From Oryzias latipes (taxonomy: Eukaryota > Chordata > Actinopteri > Beloniformes > Adrianichthyidae), in contig NC_019875.2 of NCBI RefSeq assembly GCF_002234675.1, positions 27,897,818 through 27,961,817 of the forward strand: a DNA stretch of 64,000 nucleotides, given 5' to 3'. Below the pieces are notes generated by a model. That model did not search any database. It was not told the origin of the DNA and saw nothing but the letters and a program-made list of their open reading frames with translations. Shown piece by piece: positions 1-13,560 of this stretch. Position 1 is the stretch's first letter; each line of letters opens with the position of its first letter. The position numbers and the translations under genes are program-made.

Positions 1-828
1 ACCCACTTTGCTTGAATCGTCATCAAAATATCAAATACCTCAGAACTGCTGCAAACAGGGGAAAAGGTTTTCGTGCACCATAAAATGTGACCTGGACTTA
101 TTTAATTCACCATTGTTTTTTTTCCTTCTGCACATCACTTTTTAATTAGCTGCCCTTTAATTTGTAATTAAAGGTTCAATTTCCCGACCGCTGCTCCAGA
201 ACTCTCCCCACAAGTCGTAACACAGCGTGTTTGCATTCGTCTTGAATTGGTCTGAATGAGGGGATTCTTCTGAACGACAATAGGAGGGGGGAGATACACT
301 TAGAAAAGGAAAAAAGAAAAAAAGAGCAAGGCATTCATTAAGTAGAGTGCAGAAAAGTAGACTGGTCCTTTTTATTAGGCTAGTATCCGATAGACCACCA
401 CACACAAACCAAGCTGATGTAGCAGCAGGAGTGGAGGCCAGACAAAGCGTGACCTCGTCTTCCTCTACCGCCATGTTTTATGGGCCTGACTGCTTCAGCC
501 ATAGCAGCTAAATCGACCTGCAAGAATGCACGCAGATCGCCACCCTGACACAAAATGCCACAGGGTGTGCTCTCACCAATGCAGCGCTGAGAGGAACATC
601 CCATTTCTTCCTGAGTCATCACGCTTAAACAATCACTTCTTCTTTTGGGGGATTAAATTTGCTTTGCAACATTTTTTTTTAGGATCATTTTCTTTTTCCG
701 TTCACGTTCATTTTTACTGCAAACGTTTACTTTAAAAGAAGATAAAAATCCCAACAGTCTCAGTATCCTAAAAATTCAAAACTACAGAACAAAAACACAA
801 AACTGCCCAACAAATCGCTTCAAATCAT
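1..828. other. No gene seen; DNA 3' of arf1
   Basis: The short open frames here have no recognisable domain, no consistent splice sites and AT-rich composition. The region lies beyond the likely polyadenylation signal of arf1 and holds only homopolymer runs, such as a C-run near 931-939. I see nothing else to annotate. Confidence 0.5.
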
Positions 829-1812
829 TTTATTTTCAGGAGTCCCCCCTCCCTCCCAAAAAGGCAAACAGAAGCTTTTTCAACAAACAAAACCTTGAAA
901 TATTCATTACAAATCAAAACGTGAAATATGACCCCCCCCCTCCCCTCAACAAGTAGCAAGACCTAGATTATTTTAGGAACAACTTTTGAAAGCAATAAGG
1001 AAGTGTTTACAACAAAACAGCCTGAATAAATCTGCATATTTACACCAAAGATCCGTTTAAAGCATGCAGATATAGCTTTGGTATTGCTGTAAAAAAAACA
1101 GTTTTTTGAATAAATTAAACAGACTTGCTTATGATTCTCAAACAGGGATATTGAAGTTAAATTGTAAAGCAAAAAAAACAACAATTTTAGTCATGTCAAA
1201 AACAGATTTCAGTACAAAAGTCTAGGCCAGTGTTTTTGCCTCGCAGCTACGTAGGAGCAGGTGCCTCTTCAGTGAACGATTTGAAAACTTTCCTTAAAAA
1301 AAAAGCAATAAGTGCTCATAGAAAAGTGAGGTCAGTTTAAACGTATTACACTAACTTACGGGTTGTTAGACACGGTCATGGTAAGTTACTAAAGTAGCAG
1401 CAAAAGCTAGATCAGTGTATTATTCTGCTTATTGTTTATTTTAAAAAAAACACCCCAGTGATCACTTGCTACAGTTAATGACCATCAAAGTCATGTGATT
1501 GCAGAGGTCCACATGTGCTCTGAAAGTCCATTTCTCCCATTTATCATCTACTGAAAAAAAAAGGCTGCCTGACTGCTGGAGACACTGGAATTAACAACAG
1601 TGCAATAGTTTTCCTCATTTTCAAATCAACATGCACACAAAACAGAAAAGCAAAACAACACAAAGGCTTTACAAAAATAGACCCACCTCACCACTGGCAC
1701 AGGTGATAAAAGCTGAGGTGAGGGCAGCTCTGACAATTAAGTAACAGTCTTGCGACACCTTAAAAATCAAAGGCTGCGTGCAGTAGATTAGGTTTTTCAA
1801 AGGCCCTGATCA
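829..1812 (-). other. arf1: Likely arf1 3' untranslated region with polyA signal
   Basis: This non-coding stretch follows the arf1 stop codon on the minus strand. A canonical AATAAA lies at 829-834 (minus strand) and would give a 3' UTR of about 1 kb, an ordinary length for an ARF transcript. Other AATAAA-like hexamers occur nearer the stop, for example around 1433, so the exact end is an inference and could be shorter. Confidence 0.4.
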
Positions 1813-2754
<942 letters not shown>

Positions 2755-3591
2755 TCAAGCAGCATCTTCTCACTTTATTATAATAACTACAAATACAAAA
2801 ATAGAAACAACTGGTCAATATCTTTTTAACAATATGCAACTTTGGTTGTATTATACCAAAAATATGCACTTTTGAAATTTCTAATTTAAAAAGAATATCA
2901 ATAGGAATAACCTATGACTTTGAACAGTTTGTAGGATTTTAGCTTAAAGGTCTAGGAGTAAAATTTTAGCTGAATATAAATCCGACTGCTGGGAAAAATT
3001 CTGTATACCAGTAGATTTGAAAAAACAAAAACAAAACACGATTGGTTGAGTTTGATTGTTTGTTTGTGTTAATTCCTGTGCTTATCGGATGCTAACCGGA
3101 AGTTCAAACAAACTGTTGCTCAAACAACGCAACTAGGGTTATTTGAAGCGTTTCAAGCGCCACATTTAGAAGGTATTTCCTAATCGAACCGCATGTTTGC
3201 AGCAGGATGTGTGACCGACTGTTGTGGAGTGAGGACTGCGCCTCACAAGTTGTGCAACGACGTAAACAAGGTACTCCCCTGTTGTTAGCGTGCTAATGTT
3301 GAAATGCTACCGGCAGCCCAACCGCTCCGGGTCCTTTAGCGGTTAATTGACTGACTAATCACTTTAGCATCTCAAGAGACAACATTTCATGTCAATTTAG
3401 TTAAAACTAAAAGAAACTTTGGAGATAGGAAAAACCCGAAACACAGAAGAGCATTTTGGTTGACAACTGTGGTGCAAAAAGCTAATTCTCTCGGGATAAC
3501 TACACAGGAAGAAAGCAGTTTTAGTTATACAGATGGTAAAACACCCAAAATAATCATATGAGCGGAATATTGCAAAAATTGCTGCACTTAC

Positions 3592-3745
3592 GCGGCTTCG
3601 ATGTTTCCTTTAAGGCGTTTCCTTTCTTGACAGGAAAATGGCGACAGTTTGACACGTCGGATGCAAAAATCAAACTTCCGTGATTAACAAATAGGGAAAC
3701 CCCGCCCCCTGTGGCCGAGGAGGGAAGTACACATCCTGCGCTTCC
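3592..3745 (-). promoter_or_regulatory. arf1: arf1 promoter and non-coding first exon
   Basis: On the minus strand, a sequence ending GAAGCCGC is followed at 3591 by the strong donor GTAAGTG. This fits a non-coding first exon that splices to the ATG-bearing exon about 0.9 kb away. Around and upstream of the likely start site are a YY1-type AAAATGGCGAC (3635-3645 on plus), an ETS-type ACTTCCG (3674-3680), a GC box (3700-3709) and a second CTTCCGC near 3741. There is no TATA box. This is the usual architecture of a housekeeping promoter. The exact transcription start is inferred. Confidence 0.6.
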
Positions 3746-3864
3746 GCTTAGCTTTGGTTTTCATCCAAAGACTCCTTTCCCTTCTACCAGTTTGCATAGT
3801 TTCATCGGATTGCAACTTTTATTTTAAGACATTTTAAAGTGATTTTATTGGGACAAAAAAAAGT

Positions 3865-4345
3865 TTTGGCAGCACTGAGGTGCTAATGCATGCTTTTATT
3901 TCCAGCAGACTAGATTATTGTAATGCCCTGCTCTCTGGTCTTCCCAGAAGAAGGATATCAAACCTTCAACTTCTGCAAAATTCAGCCGCACGTGTGCTGG
4001 CGAGGACCAGGGGGTGGGAACACATTACACCCATTTTAAAATCGCTGCATTGGCTCCCTGTGCAAGTCAGAATTGATTTTAAAGTTCTTTTATTGGTTTA
4101 CAAATGTTTTTATGGTCTTGGGCCTTCATAGTTATCCAAAATGATTTTAAAGTAGGAGCCCTCGCAGACCCTGACGTCCTCTGATACAGGCCTTTTGGTT
4201 ATTCCAAAAGTTAGAACAAAAACATACGGCGAGGCCTCATTCGGTTTTTGTGGAACAGCCTCCCAGAGAGCCTCAGGGCCGCAGAGACTGTTCATGTTTT
4301 TAAAGGAACGCTCCAAACCTTTTTAATCTTGCTTTTAATTGAAAT
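3865..4345 (+). mobile_element. L2-like LINE fragment (C-terminal end of ORF2)
   Basis: An open frame from about 3880 reads [54 protein letters not shown]. This is the well-known C-terminal signature of L2/Rex-type fish LINE polyproteins. The similarity continues past a stop, shifted in frame, through FVEQPPR and a degraded tail region to about 4345. It is 5'-truncated and dead, and lies just upstream of the arf1 promoter. Clade assignment is from memory of the motif. Confidence 0.8.
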
Positions 4346-4589
4346 TTAGGAATTCATTGGATATTTTTATTTTATCAATTTAATTTGTGTATATAGCTAT
4401 TTTTGTTTTTTATTTATTTATGTTTTAATCAATCTATTTATTCATTTTAATGTATTTAGTCACTTTTACCAGTTTATATGTCTACTAAGGCTTATTTATG
4501 TACTTATTTTCCTTTTACTCCTACATTTTAGCTGTAATTCCAGTTTTCCTCCGAGGGATCCTCCACATCGGAGATGGAACATATTTTGA

Positions 4590-4745
4590 AAATACAAAGC
4601 CCGGACAAAATACGTGGTTGTGTCAGGAAGGGCATCTGCATAAAAATCTCCTGTGCAAATGAGTGAAAGCTGATTTGCTGTGGCGACCCCTGATGAGATA
4701 TGCCGAAAGGTAAACAACAACAAAAAATCACAGCAGTTAAATTAA
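4590..4745 (+). mobile_element. 3' end of a non-LTR retrotransposon
   Basis: It contains TGTGTCAGGAAGGGCATCTG at 4619-4638 and, further on, GCTGTGGCGACCCCTGATGA, then GCCGAAAG and an A-rich AACAACAAC tail. These are the recurrent 3' terminal sequences of a common fish LINE/SINE group. The family name cannot be fixed by eye. Confidence 0.6.
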
Positions 4746-7700
4746 AAAGAAATAAAAAGTCTTAAAAAAACATTTTTTTTTTTTATCAAGAGCCCCAACT
4801 AAGAACCATAAGCAGGTGACGCCTTAGTGATTTATAACCTGTTTTTATAAACCATCAACTTTTTCTGCTTCTACTTTTTTTTATCTACAATTATATTATT
4901 AAGGAAAAGTTTTTCAGTTTTAACGTATTTGTGGCAGAATTGTAAAAACAAGAAAGGAGAGGACCGAAGGACCACACAGTGCAGCCTTCTGATGCCATTT
5001 CGCTCTGCAAACATCGATGATCATTGCCAAAGGGACCCCTTTTTGCACAAGGTAACATCTTTTTTAGAGTGCCAGCTACTTTTTGTAAAACTAACTTTTC
5101 TTTAAACTCACATTTAAGAGCTTTAGCGAACAAATGTTTGTTTTAACTTAGTTTGCAGCTGTTGCATATTTTTCAAAGGGTCTGGAGTCAAAAACATTTT
5201 TGATAACACAAAGCAAAGTCTGTCACAAACCCTTTTTTCAGCTCTGAATGAAGATATTTTGGCTTCACCAAGTACTTTCTTCATATAAATATTTAAGTGG
5301 AGTAATAGATGAAAATGGTTTACTTAGAAATATTTGGCTATCAGGTTAAATTAGAAAAAAACCTGTCAGTAATTAGTTCAAGGCAAATTTAAAGCTGCTT
5401 TTAGTTTTCTCTTGATACTATTTGTTTTATTTCTTTTTTATTGATCATTTGAAAAATAAATGCACATTCATGAGAACCTACTGTTTGATTTTGCACAATG
5501 TTTTATCCTCTTCATCTTTATCTGGTGTTTGAAAAATCAATTTACCAAATTGGTGGTTATCACTCTTCAAAGCTTTTTTTTTATGCTGCTTAGTGTGATC
5601 TGCCTTTTTTGCACCAATAGATCATTTGACACGGTCAACAACAGCTTTTCAGAACAGAATAAAAGTTTAAAAAAAGGATTATAAGCTGCTTAACCATCTA
5701 AGATAAATCAGAAAAAGGTTCAAAACCGAAGTACCACCCACTGTGAACTTTGTTTTGTTGTTTTTTGTACCTTGGAACAGGTACAAAATCATCCACAAAA
5801 GCACCATAACTAACAGATTTATCCTCCAATTTAGACACGAAAACTCTCATAGTAGAGCCATCGTTATGTGGATTGATTACATGTTTGTCACAAAGATGTA
5901 AACTAAATAGATTTTAGTTAAATGCAGTGAAACCAAAAAAGGTTAAATACAGGAACCAGATTATATTTCTATGTGCAAGAGAAGAACCAAACTGCATTTG
6001 GAGAACAGTAGGAAACAGAAGCTTTCGCGTCACTTTGGGCTGACATTGTTCATGAACTGTGTGTCATGATTTGTTTTTAAACTTCCTGCTGTGAGTTATT
6101 GACATTTATGGATTTATCGTAGTTCATAACTGACAGGTTTACATGTCGTAAGGTTTATACTACCTCCTCTCCGACATTAATATTTAGATGACCAAACCAT
6201 TTTAGCAGAGGAACCCATGATGCAAGATAAACCAACGACCCAGGAAACAATTAAGCAAAGAAACAAATCAAAGAGGAATTGTTGCCCTGATCTTTCACTT
6301 GTTCTCCAAGAGCACAACTGGAAAAAAACAAAAATGATTTTTTTTTGCAGAAAAAACTCCTTTTTGAAAACAGAAACTGGCAAAGATGTTGAAAAGTACC
6401 AATTCATGAAACCTCCCAACTGAAAGTTCTCCATGTGATCCCAGGTCTTGTAAAGCTTCCCTTTGATTCTTCACCCATCTTGACAGTATAAAAAAATAAT
6501 TTGCTAAAAAAAACAACAAAAAAACATCTGTTCGGTTTGAAATGACTTATTTCCAAGAACATCATCAGAAAAAACAAGATCCTTTTTTCGTTAAAAAATG
6601 ATTTTTTTTTGGTAAACTAAAAATATAGCCGTGAAGGTGAATTGTCTCCCTTTTGTTGGTAAATTTGATATCCGTCGTCATCGGAGTCCATCGTTAAATT
6701 CATTAACACATTCCATAGACATAAGTAAAGGAAGTTAACCAAAATCCAGCGAAGACCACAAACAAACCCATTGCTAATATCCACTTGAAGGGGGTCCTGG
6801 TTATCCTTCAATATCTCTCTAGATGCTGACAGCTGTGATGTGTGGACAGACAAGTAGAAATAGGGGCAACAGAGGGTTTATATATCACACACATCCCCCT
6901 TTTAAAAAGCACACACACAAACACACAAACGCAAACAAATTTTGATGGCACCGCTGGTGTTAGCACACAAACGCGCAGGCGCACATGTGCACCCTTTTAT
7001 CGTTTACACTTTTTTTTTTAAATCCTTTCTTTATTTGTGTTAATTGTGCCCCCAGAACTCTTATGCCCACCTGGGGGCCGCGGCCTCAAGGGGCATTGCT
7101 ACAGTAGCTGAAGTCTGTCAAAAAAGCGAGTGTCTGTTTGGAATAAAGAAGCTTTTTTTGGGTGCATTTTAAGGATAGTGATATAAGCTTCTTTATCAAA
7201 TATAAGAAATTAGTATTTTTATTTAATTTTTTTGTCCATGTTGAAAAGAAATCATATTTAGAGGTTAGAGAATGGAAGAGGGCTGCCAAGGGGCAAAACA
7301 AGCTTTGTGGTAGCAAGTGGGTAAGGTCTCAGTAGGGGCCTGACTCCCCTCTGAGAGAAGGCCTAGCAAGGATAAAAACGTTCAGCAAGGGGCTTGGGAA
7401 CACTGCTGTGTGGGCATTTGTGTGTGTGTGTCTGTGAGACAGTGACATAGAGAAAGAGAATGAGTCCATGTGTGGATTGTTATTCTTTGGAAATATGTTT
7501 TCTGCTGTTTTATGTGTCCTCACAACGTGTTACACCACTTGTTTTTACTTAAGGTTCCACTTTTTGGTTTTTTTATAATAATAATTATGGTGATAATATG
7601 AAATGACCCCTGGGTAACCAAAAGCCCACTGTGTGAGTTGTACAAAGGGGAAGGTTTGGGCTAAGCAACGCTGGAACTCGGATAGACAGGCATGGGATGC

Positions 7701-9371
7701 CTCCCTCTGCGTCTCATGTACTGGATTATAGGGCGGGCCAAATCGCAAAGGTGGTGTGAAATAGGAAACAAACCGAACATTATAACAGCAACCTGCATCG
7801 TTGCCATGAGAGGGTCCACGCTGGCTTTTTCCATTGGCAACAAGTGCCACTGGGCACCCAACCCCACGCCTCTCACAGTAGGGGGCGATATAGAGAAAGA
7901 CGGGCCGGGGCAAAAGGATAAATGCGCACCAGTGTCGCCTGCCAGTCACCTTTTTACACAGATTGTTGAAGCCCTGAAAAGGTCGTTAAGAGGATTTACA
8001 TAACATTTTGCACTCCGCCCTGGGTAAATACGGAAAAGTTCAATTCTGGGTTTACTAAGCAAAGAGTGTTTAATATGTTCTCAGTTCAGAATATGGACAC
8101 GAGGGGTTTAGAGGTCAGATATTTATATACCAAACAATAAATGGTGGCTTAAAGCATCAAATATGCACAAAAAAATGAAGCCACCCAGCCACAAACGTTT
8201 TTTATTTTTAATTTCACAAAGGAATTTTTAATTAGCCTCAACTGAAAGATTGTAGACGCATTTACTTTCATTTTTGACCAGTTTACTCAGTTTATATGGG
8301 CGAGTCTGTGGTGTTGATGGGAGATGATCTGGGACATCCGTGACAGATGGTTGAGACAAGCTCCTCAAAGACGCATTTCTTCAGAATAAATATGGGGCCC
8401 TCTGGTAAAAGGAGGGGCGGAGCATTAAGAGTGGGAATTGCTGGCTAACAGGATGTGAGCATACTGGCAAGGTGTGAGGGTACACATTGAACCCAATGTC
8501 CATGCCAGGGAACTGGATTTCCTGAATGATGACTTGGTCAGACGTGAGGTTACCATGGTCCTCATGTTCAAGGTTTCTGCAGCCTGTCATGACCTCCATT
8601 TGAAAAGATTTTAAATCAGCACTTATAATTACTTTTGTCCTTGATTCTGGATGAAAAATGTTTGGACCATTTGGACTCAACATTTCAAAATCAGAAAGAT
8701 TACATTTAATCATTTTAAAACAGCTCAGGTGATGTCCCAAAATGTTTACTCTAAAATCCGACTATTCCAGAAAAAGATGTTATCTCACATTTTAAAGCTC
8801 ACTGCAATTTCAAAAAGAGAAGATGTGCTTCATGGGACTTTTCACGGAGTTGGTGTTTAAGAGGCTACAAATTAGAAAGCACAAATCCGTGAAAACGTAA
8901 AAACCGTAGGACTGAAGTGAATACAGAGCAGTAAAACACATAGGCTACATCTCAGTTACATTACAGCACAAATGAAAGATTTTATTTGTAGATTTGAGTG
9001 AGCATCCGTGTGCAGAAAAAATGAGGACTTGGACTTGAAATATATTCAAGGCAAACAGGCAGAAGATTTACTTGAAATTAGACTTCCCCTGAGAACTAAC
9101 TTTAAAATTTCTTCTGAGAATCTCTGCTGTACAGCAGCGACATGCTTCTAGATCAATCATTCTGAAATACATTTAAGGAGCTGGAATTAAGCTGAAATAG
9201 AAATGATAAAAGTAGTCAGGATGTCCTTGTGAATGTGGCAGATGCTGGGCAGACAAGACAAGCTTGATGCCCAGACTGGTCTCATTTCAGCTGTTGAAAA
9301 CTGAAGAGAAATTTGCTTTTGTTTCGGCCATTTAACCCAAAAACTCTCTACTCACAGACGAAATCTAAAGT
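4746..9371. other. Intergenic DNA, no gene seen
   Basis: This is AT-rich sequence with homopolymers, a short TG run near 7415 and a few GC-richer patches (about 7690-7950 and 8280-8560). The longest open frame, 7545-7949 minus, has no domain and low-complexity ends. No RNA gene was recognised. Confidence 0.5.
7875..7888 (+). promoter_or_regulatory. CTCF-like motif (weak)
   Basis: ACAGTAGGGGGCGA fits about 12 of 14 positions of the CTCF core consensus CCASYAGRKGGCRS. It is a single match with no supporting context, so occupancy is uncertain. Confidence 0.25.
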
Positions 9372-9375
9372 TTAA

Positions 9376-9580
9376 CCCTTGTGCTATCTTAGATGACCCC
9401 ACCCTTACATTGACGTGTTCTCCCTACCATGACAAAGGTGGATAAAGGTGGAAAGATTTCATGTAATCCATGCACACCAGTGAAGATCACAAATCATTGA
9501 AGAAAAAAGGTTCAGAGCACTGTCTAGTGGGTCTAGATGACCCAACTCCCAATGTCAATATGCCTAGGATAGCACAAGGG
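9376..9580 (+). mobile_element. TTAA-flanked MITE, copy 1
   Basis: A 205-bp element beginning CCCTTGTGCTATCTTAG and ending CTAGGATAGCACAAGGG, so its ends are inverted repeats of about 16-17 bp. The left flank is TTAA and the right flank TTAC (one change). Three near-identical copies lie at 23140-23345, 30747-30951 and 59225-59430. There is no coding capacity. The TTAA target and CCC/GGG ends suggest mobilisation by a piggyBac-type transposase. Confidence 0.8.
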
Positions 9581-10099
9581 TTACATATGTCAGGTCATGA
9601 AACTTTGGCACAATTTCAATAAGGAAGATCTACCTCACTGTCGGGTAAGCTTGCGTCACTCACTCTACAAGCCACCCGTCACTTAAGCCTTCACAGTAAA
9701 CCAGTAGCTAAATTCCTCACCTTCTTATTTTTGGGATCCGTGGTCCAACCTCAACCGCCCTCAGCGTCTAGGCTCCAGGATTCATCCATCGATGGTCCAA
9801 GCTTATCTCATCAGGATAAAGACGGCCTAGTGCCTAGCTGCCAAAATTGACTATTTCCTGCACATTTTTGAATCACAAAAATCTTTATTTGCATTTATAT
9901 GATCTCTCTGATCTCTCCAAAATGGCTGACTGTTGCAGATCCCTTCGAGCGCTTTGCATAGATGAAAGCCCAGAGGCCTCAGTTGAAATGATTTGAAAAG
10001 AAAGTGATTAAAAAACGAAAAAACTAAAAGCCCACAGAGAATTATTCATGATGTTCCCGGCTCTAAAAACAGTCCGACAGACTGCTGAACCTGGTTTTC

Positions 10100-10340
10100 C
10101 ACACAGCAAAAACTGAGTCATAAGAAAGTAAAAAAAAAAGAAAAAAAGACTTGTTTCAAGAAAAAATATTTATATTTCTTTTCTGTCTAGAAAGAAAAAT
10201 AATCATGTCAATAGCAAATTAAGAAAATACGTCTTTTTTGACTACAATTTTTTTCTTAAAATAAGAGTTCTTGGTAAGACCATGTTTCTTACCCTATTGG
10301 CAGATTTTTGTTCTTTTTGAAAGAAATTGTTCAAATTGAC
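10100..10340. repeat. Putative dispersed repeat, partial
   Basis: It contains GGTAAGACCAT then TTACCC..TTGGCAGATTTTTGTT at 10274-10312. A closely similar run occurs at 18614-18652. The flanks are rich in A/T runs (CTTGTTTCAAGAAAAAATAT). Shared wording at two sites marks it as a dispersed repeat, but the ends and class are unclear. Confidence 0.4.
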
Positions 10341-10432
10341 ACCATGCAATATGGTCACTAATTAATGATTACATGTATTTTACTATTTTGAGTAGTGACT
10401 AAAGCACACAGTGCAGCATACACACAATGCAC

Positions 10433-10482
<50 letters not shown>

Positions 10483-10483
10483 T
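10433..10483 (+). repeat. (TTA)n microsatellite
   Basis: About 17 uninterrupted copies of TTA/ATT. Confidence 0.95.
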
Positions 10484-11379
10484 TGCAATCACACTGGTGG
10501 AACAGCTGTTATTATGAGAAAAGTTTTAGGACAGACTGAATGACAGTTTAATTAAAATTGTTCAAAATCTTATTGTTTTCTTTCTTTTGTGCTACAATCA
10601 GGGATCTGAATTAAATTTTAGTCTTTGGCTCATTAAATGTTGCAAAAATAAAAATATGATGATAAAAAAAAAATAAACAAATGAAAAAAGAAATTATTGA
10701 AGGAAACAAAAACAAGGTGAACACTGGAAATAAAACATATGACGAAAGTTTTCCTTAAACTTGGAAGTGAAAGAGAGGAAACTTTGGTCCTCACCTGACT
10801 CTCTGCTTGTTCTCTCTTTGAAACTTGCATCAAGCGTCTGCTTGGATTTTGATAGCTAGCCATTCTGAGATGAAACAATGGGGAGGATAAAGACATATCT
10901 TTGAAAGACTCTCTTGTCTCCCTGAGTGGTTCGGTTTGAAGTTGATTCATGTTTGCTGTGTACACACGTTTTTAAGGGTTGGCCCACCCCTGTTCCCTGT
11001 TTTAATCCAACTATATCCCATAGGAGGACCAATCAAAGATTAAAGTGTGAACTTGTTGCACCTTGGTCTGGATGAGCAGGTGGAAAGCTTTAAGGTGGCA
11101 TCCCAAATGAGGCATAGCCATATCTGGATTTCAGGATTTTCAGCCTTTCATTTTCAGACTAGACTGCAGAAGGAAAAATGTATCTTGTTCATTTATGTTA
11201 GAGTTGACATGTACAGGATGTGGCTATTTATAGCTGATTATAGTTAATTAACCTACTTGAAAAGGAGCTTCTCTAGTTTTGTAGAAAGTACAGTAGCCAC
11301 AGCGTTAGATCATATGCAGAAGACGTGACATAAATCTAATAAAAAACACTTTTACTGTGAATTTGTTATGTATTTCACT

Positions 11380-11520
11380 CATCCGTTTTCCTGAACCTCC
11401 TTTGACTTGGTCAGGGTCATGAAGATGCTGGAACAGTCACCATCACAGGGCCACACAACCACACACACACTCACACCTACAGGCAGTTTAGAGGTGAAGG
11501 TGCTAGCCACTACACATCTA
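11380..11520 (-). mobile_element. Degraded non-LTR retrotransposon 3' end
   Basis: Read on the minus strand, this is a decayed, shortened relative of the neighbouring element at 11560-11870. Shared features are CATCCGTTTTCCTGAACC, a GGTCAGGGTCATGAAGATGCTGGA segment in place of GGTCACGGGGTTGCTGGAG, and a CACACACACTCACACCTA stretch. Confidence 0.45.
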
Positions 11521-11559
11521 CACATTTATTTTATATAACACAACTGTCTGACATGTAGG

Positions 11560-11870
11560 CACCAATCCATCCATCTTCTGAACCTGCTGATTCCCATTTA
11601 GGTCACGGGGTTGCTGGAGCCTATCCTAGCTACTGTTGGGTGAAGGAGGGGTTCACCCTGAACAGGTTGCCACTCAGTTGCAGGGCCCAACACTCACTAG
11701 GGGCAATTCAGAGATACCAATCATTCAATATTTTTGGACTGTGGGAGGAAACGGGAGTCACAGATGAAAAGCTGTTTATGCAAGAGGAGAACATGGAAAC
11801 TCCACAAAGGAAGGTACCAGACCGGGAATTGAACCACGGCCCTAGCACTCTGTGAGGCGAGAGTGCTAAC
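11560..11870 (-). mobile_element. RTE-type LINE/SINE 3' region
   Basis: Reading from the plus strand there is ATCCATCCATCTTCTGAACC, GGTCACGGGGTTGCTGGAGC, CTAGGGGCAATTCAGAG, TTTTTGGACTGTGGGAGGAA, AGAACATGGAAACTCCACA, GGGAATTGAACCACGGCCC and GAGAGTGCTAAC. This ordered series is the 3' portion of a very common fish retroelement, inserted on the minus strand with its GGAT-type tail at the left. Confidence 0.75.
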
Positions 11871-13139
11871 ATGTAGATAACCAAAAATATGATTAATAAC
11901 GATGAGTCTGATTTTGTTTGATGAACAGTAGCTATGAGTAGTACCGGATTAGATCTACTTAATTATATTTAGTCAGGTCACTTAAAAAAGTACTCCTGGA
12001 AGTATTCCTAACACATCATGATTTTTGCTTTTACTGACCAAATTCAAGATGCAAAATTTAGTCCTATAGTCATTCATCTCATTTATTTAACACATTCAGG
12101 ATGTCCTACAAGAAAGACTGCAAATACTGTAAAGGGATTTTAGTTCATAACTTCCAAAATGATTTGGAAAAAAGATAATTTTAACAGTTTTTAAGTTATT
12201 TAATTACGTTATAATTTAAATAATAATTTGAAAAGGTCTCTACCATGTAAACACAGCATTTAGCTTCTGCACCTCTCTCTGGAGAAGCACGCTGCACGTT
12301 TTGCACGTGTGTTTTTGTGGGACGTTCAACGACGCACCTGCCTGCCTTCAGGCTGTGAAAATACGGCCTCTCATTTTTGGCTGGCACTCGTGTTGTAATG
12401 CATTAAAGGGCTTGTCATTGTCCTTTACTGAGGGCCTCTGACAAACTATTTGACACTGTGGACAGGGTCAGAGGTGTCAGGCTGCACACACTGACAGCCG
12501 GCTAGATGACGAATCAGGGCTTTTGCTTCAGTCCGTCGTGGGTTAAAACCTCGGGGCGGATTGCAGGTCCGCCAAGTCCAGATGCAGTCCTGCTTGATGC
12601 ATGGACACAGAAGAGCATAAATGAAAAACAGTAGCAATCATCATGGCAAGCAATCAAAACAAAAAACAAATAATATATAGAGAAAAGAAAGAATAAACAC
12701 ACATTTTAAGAAACTAACTTACTAAAAGAAATTCTAATCCTCTAATGCCATTTTGCTTTCACCTCATTTTTTTCGTTTTAAACTGTAACTGTTTGGTTTT
12801 CCAGGTTTGGAAAATCGGGAATTTGACAGGAAAGGAAGCCACATTGAGGAAAAGGAAAATGTCCGGAGAGATTTAGGAATGCTGGGGATCTCTTTAAGTC
12901 CCATAATGAGATGCTTTCTCTGCTTGGAGATATGGAGACGGATTCTATACACTAAGTAATAGACTGAAAAGTTTGTTCACAGATGATATAGATGACATGA
13001 AGTGATTTAGCTTTTATAGAATTTAACAACTTCCTTGTTGGTTGTTTATTATAGAAATAACAAAGACATTTCCACCCAATGAATAATGAGACATGTTAGG
13101 ACATTAATAGTCATCGGAAACTTGTTGGAGATCTTCCAA
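11871..13139. other. Intergenic DNA, no gene seen
   Basis: AT-rich sequence without recognisable domains, repeats of note or RNA genes. Confidence 0.45.
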
Positions 13140-13560
13140 TTAGAGACTAATGTCATCTATATTAACCCCTCGCCCCCTCCCTCACTTTGTTTTATTGAGG
13201 GAAGGACGAGGGGGTTAGGGTTGCTTCAATAAAAACAGCACTAAAAAGCAATTACTGTGCTGTGAAGAATGGGACTTGTCAGTAATTTGCTGTCTAAAAC
13301 CGAGGAGATTGCAGGTCTGGGGCCGACAGGAATTCTGAGCCTGCAGTGCAGTGTGGGAAAAGCAGTGGGAAGGCAAGCATCACCCTTTGTGAGGTAATTA
13401 CTGGAACTACCAGAGGCCAGCGCCAGTCCCTGCTAATGATAACCCCTCTCCTCTCCCCTGCTAGTCACCTTGTAATTGATATACGCAATCTCATTCACTT
13501 AACAAATGTCTAAATTGATGAAGAACGCTTTAAACATTCTCAGGATGGTCATAAATGGAT
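13140..13560. promoter_or_regulatory. Candidate conserved non-coding element
   Basis: A non-repetitive block of more balanced composition within AT-rich surroundings. It contains AGCAATTACTGTGCTGTGAA, GAGGTAATTACTGGAACTAC and CTTGTAATTGATATACGCAA, three homeodomain-type TAATT cores in about 250 bp. It has no open frame. It lies downstream of wnt3a and upstream of arf1. Conservation is inferred from texture only. Confidence 0.25.

Noticed and set aside
7545-7949. 134-codon minus-strand open frame
   Set aside because: No recognisable domain, low-complexity C-terminus, overlapping frames on both strands.
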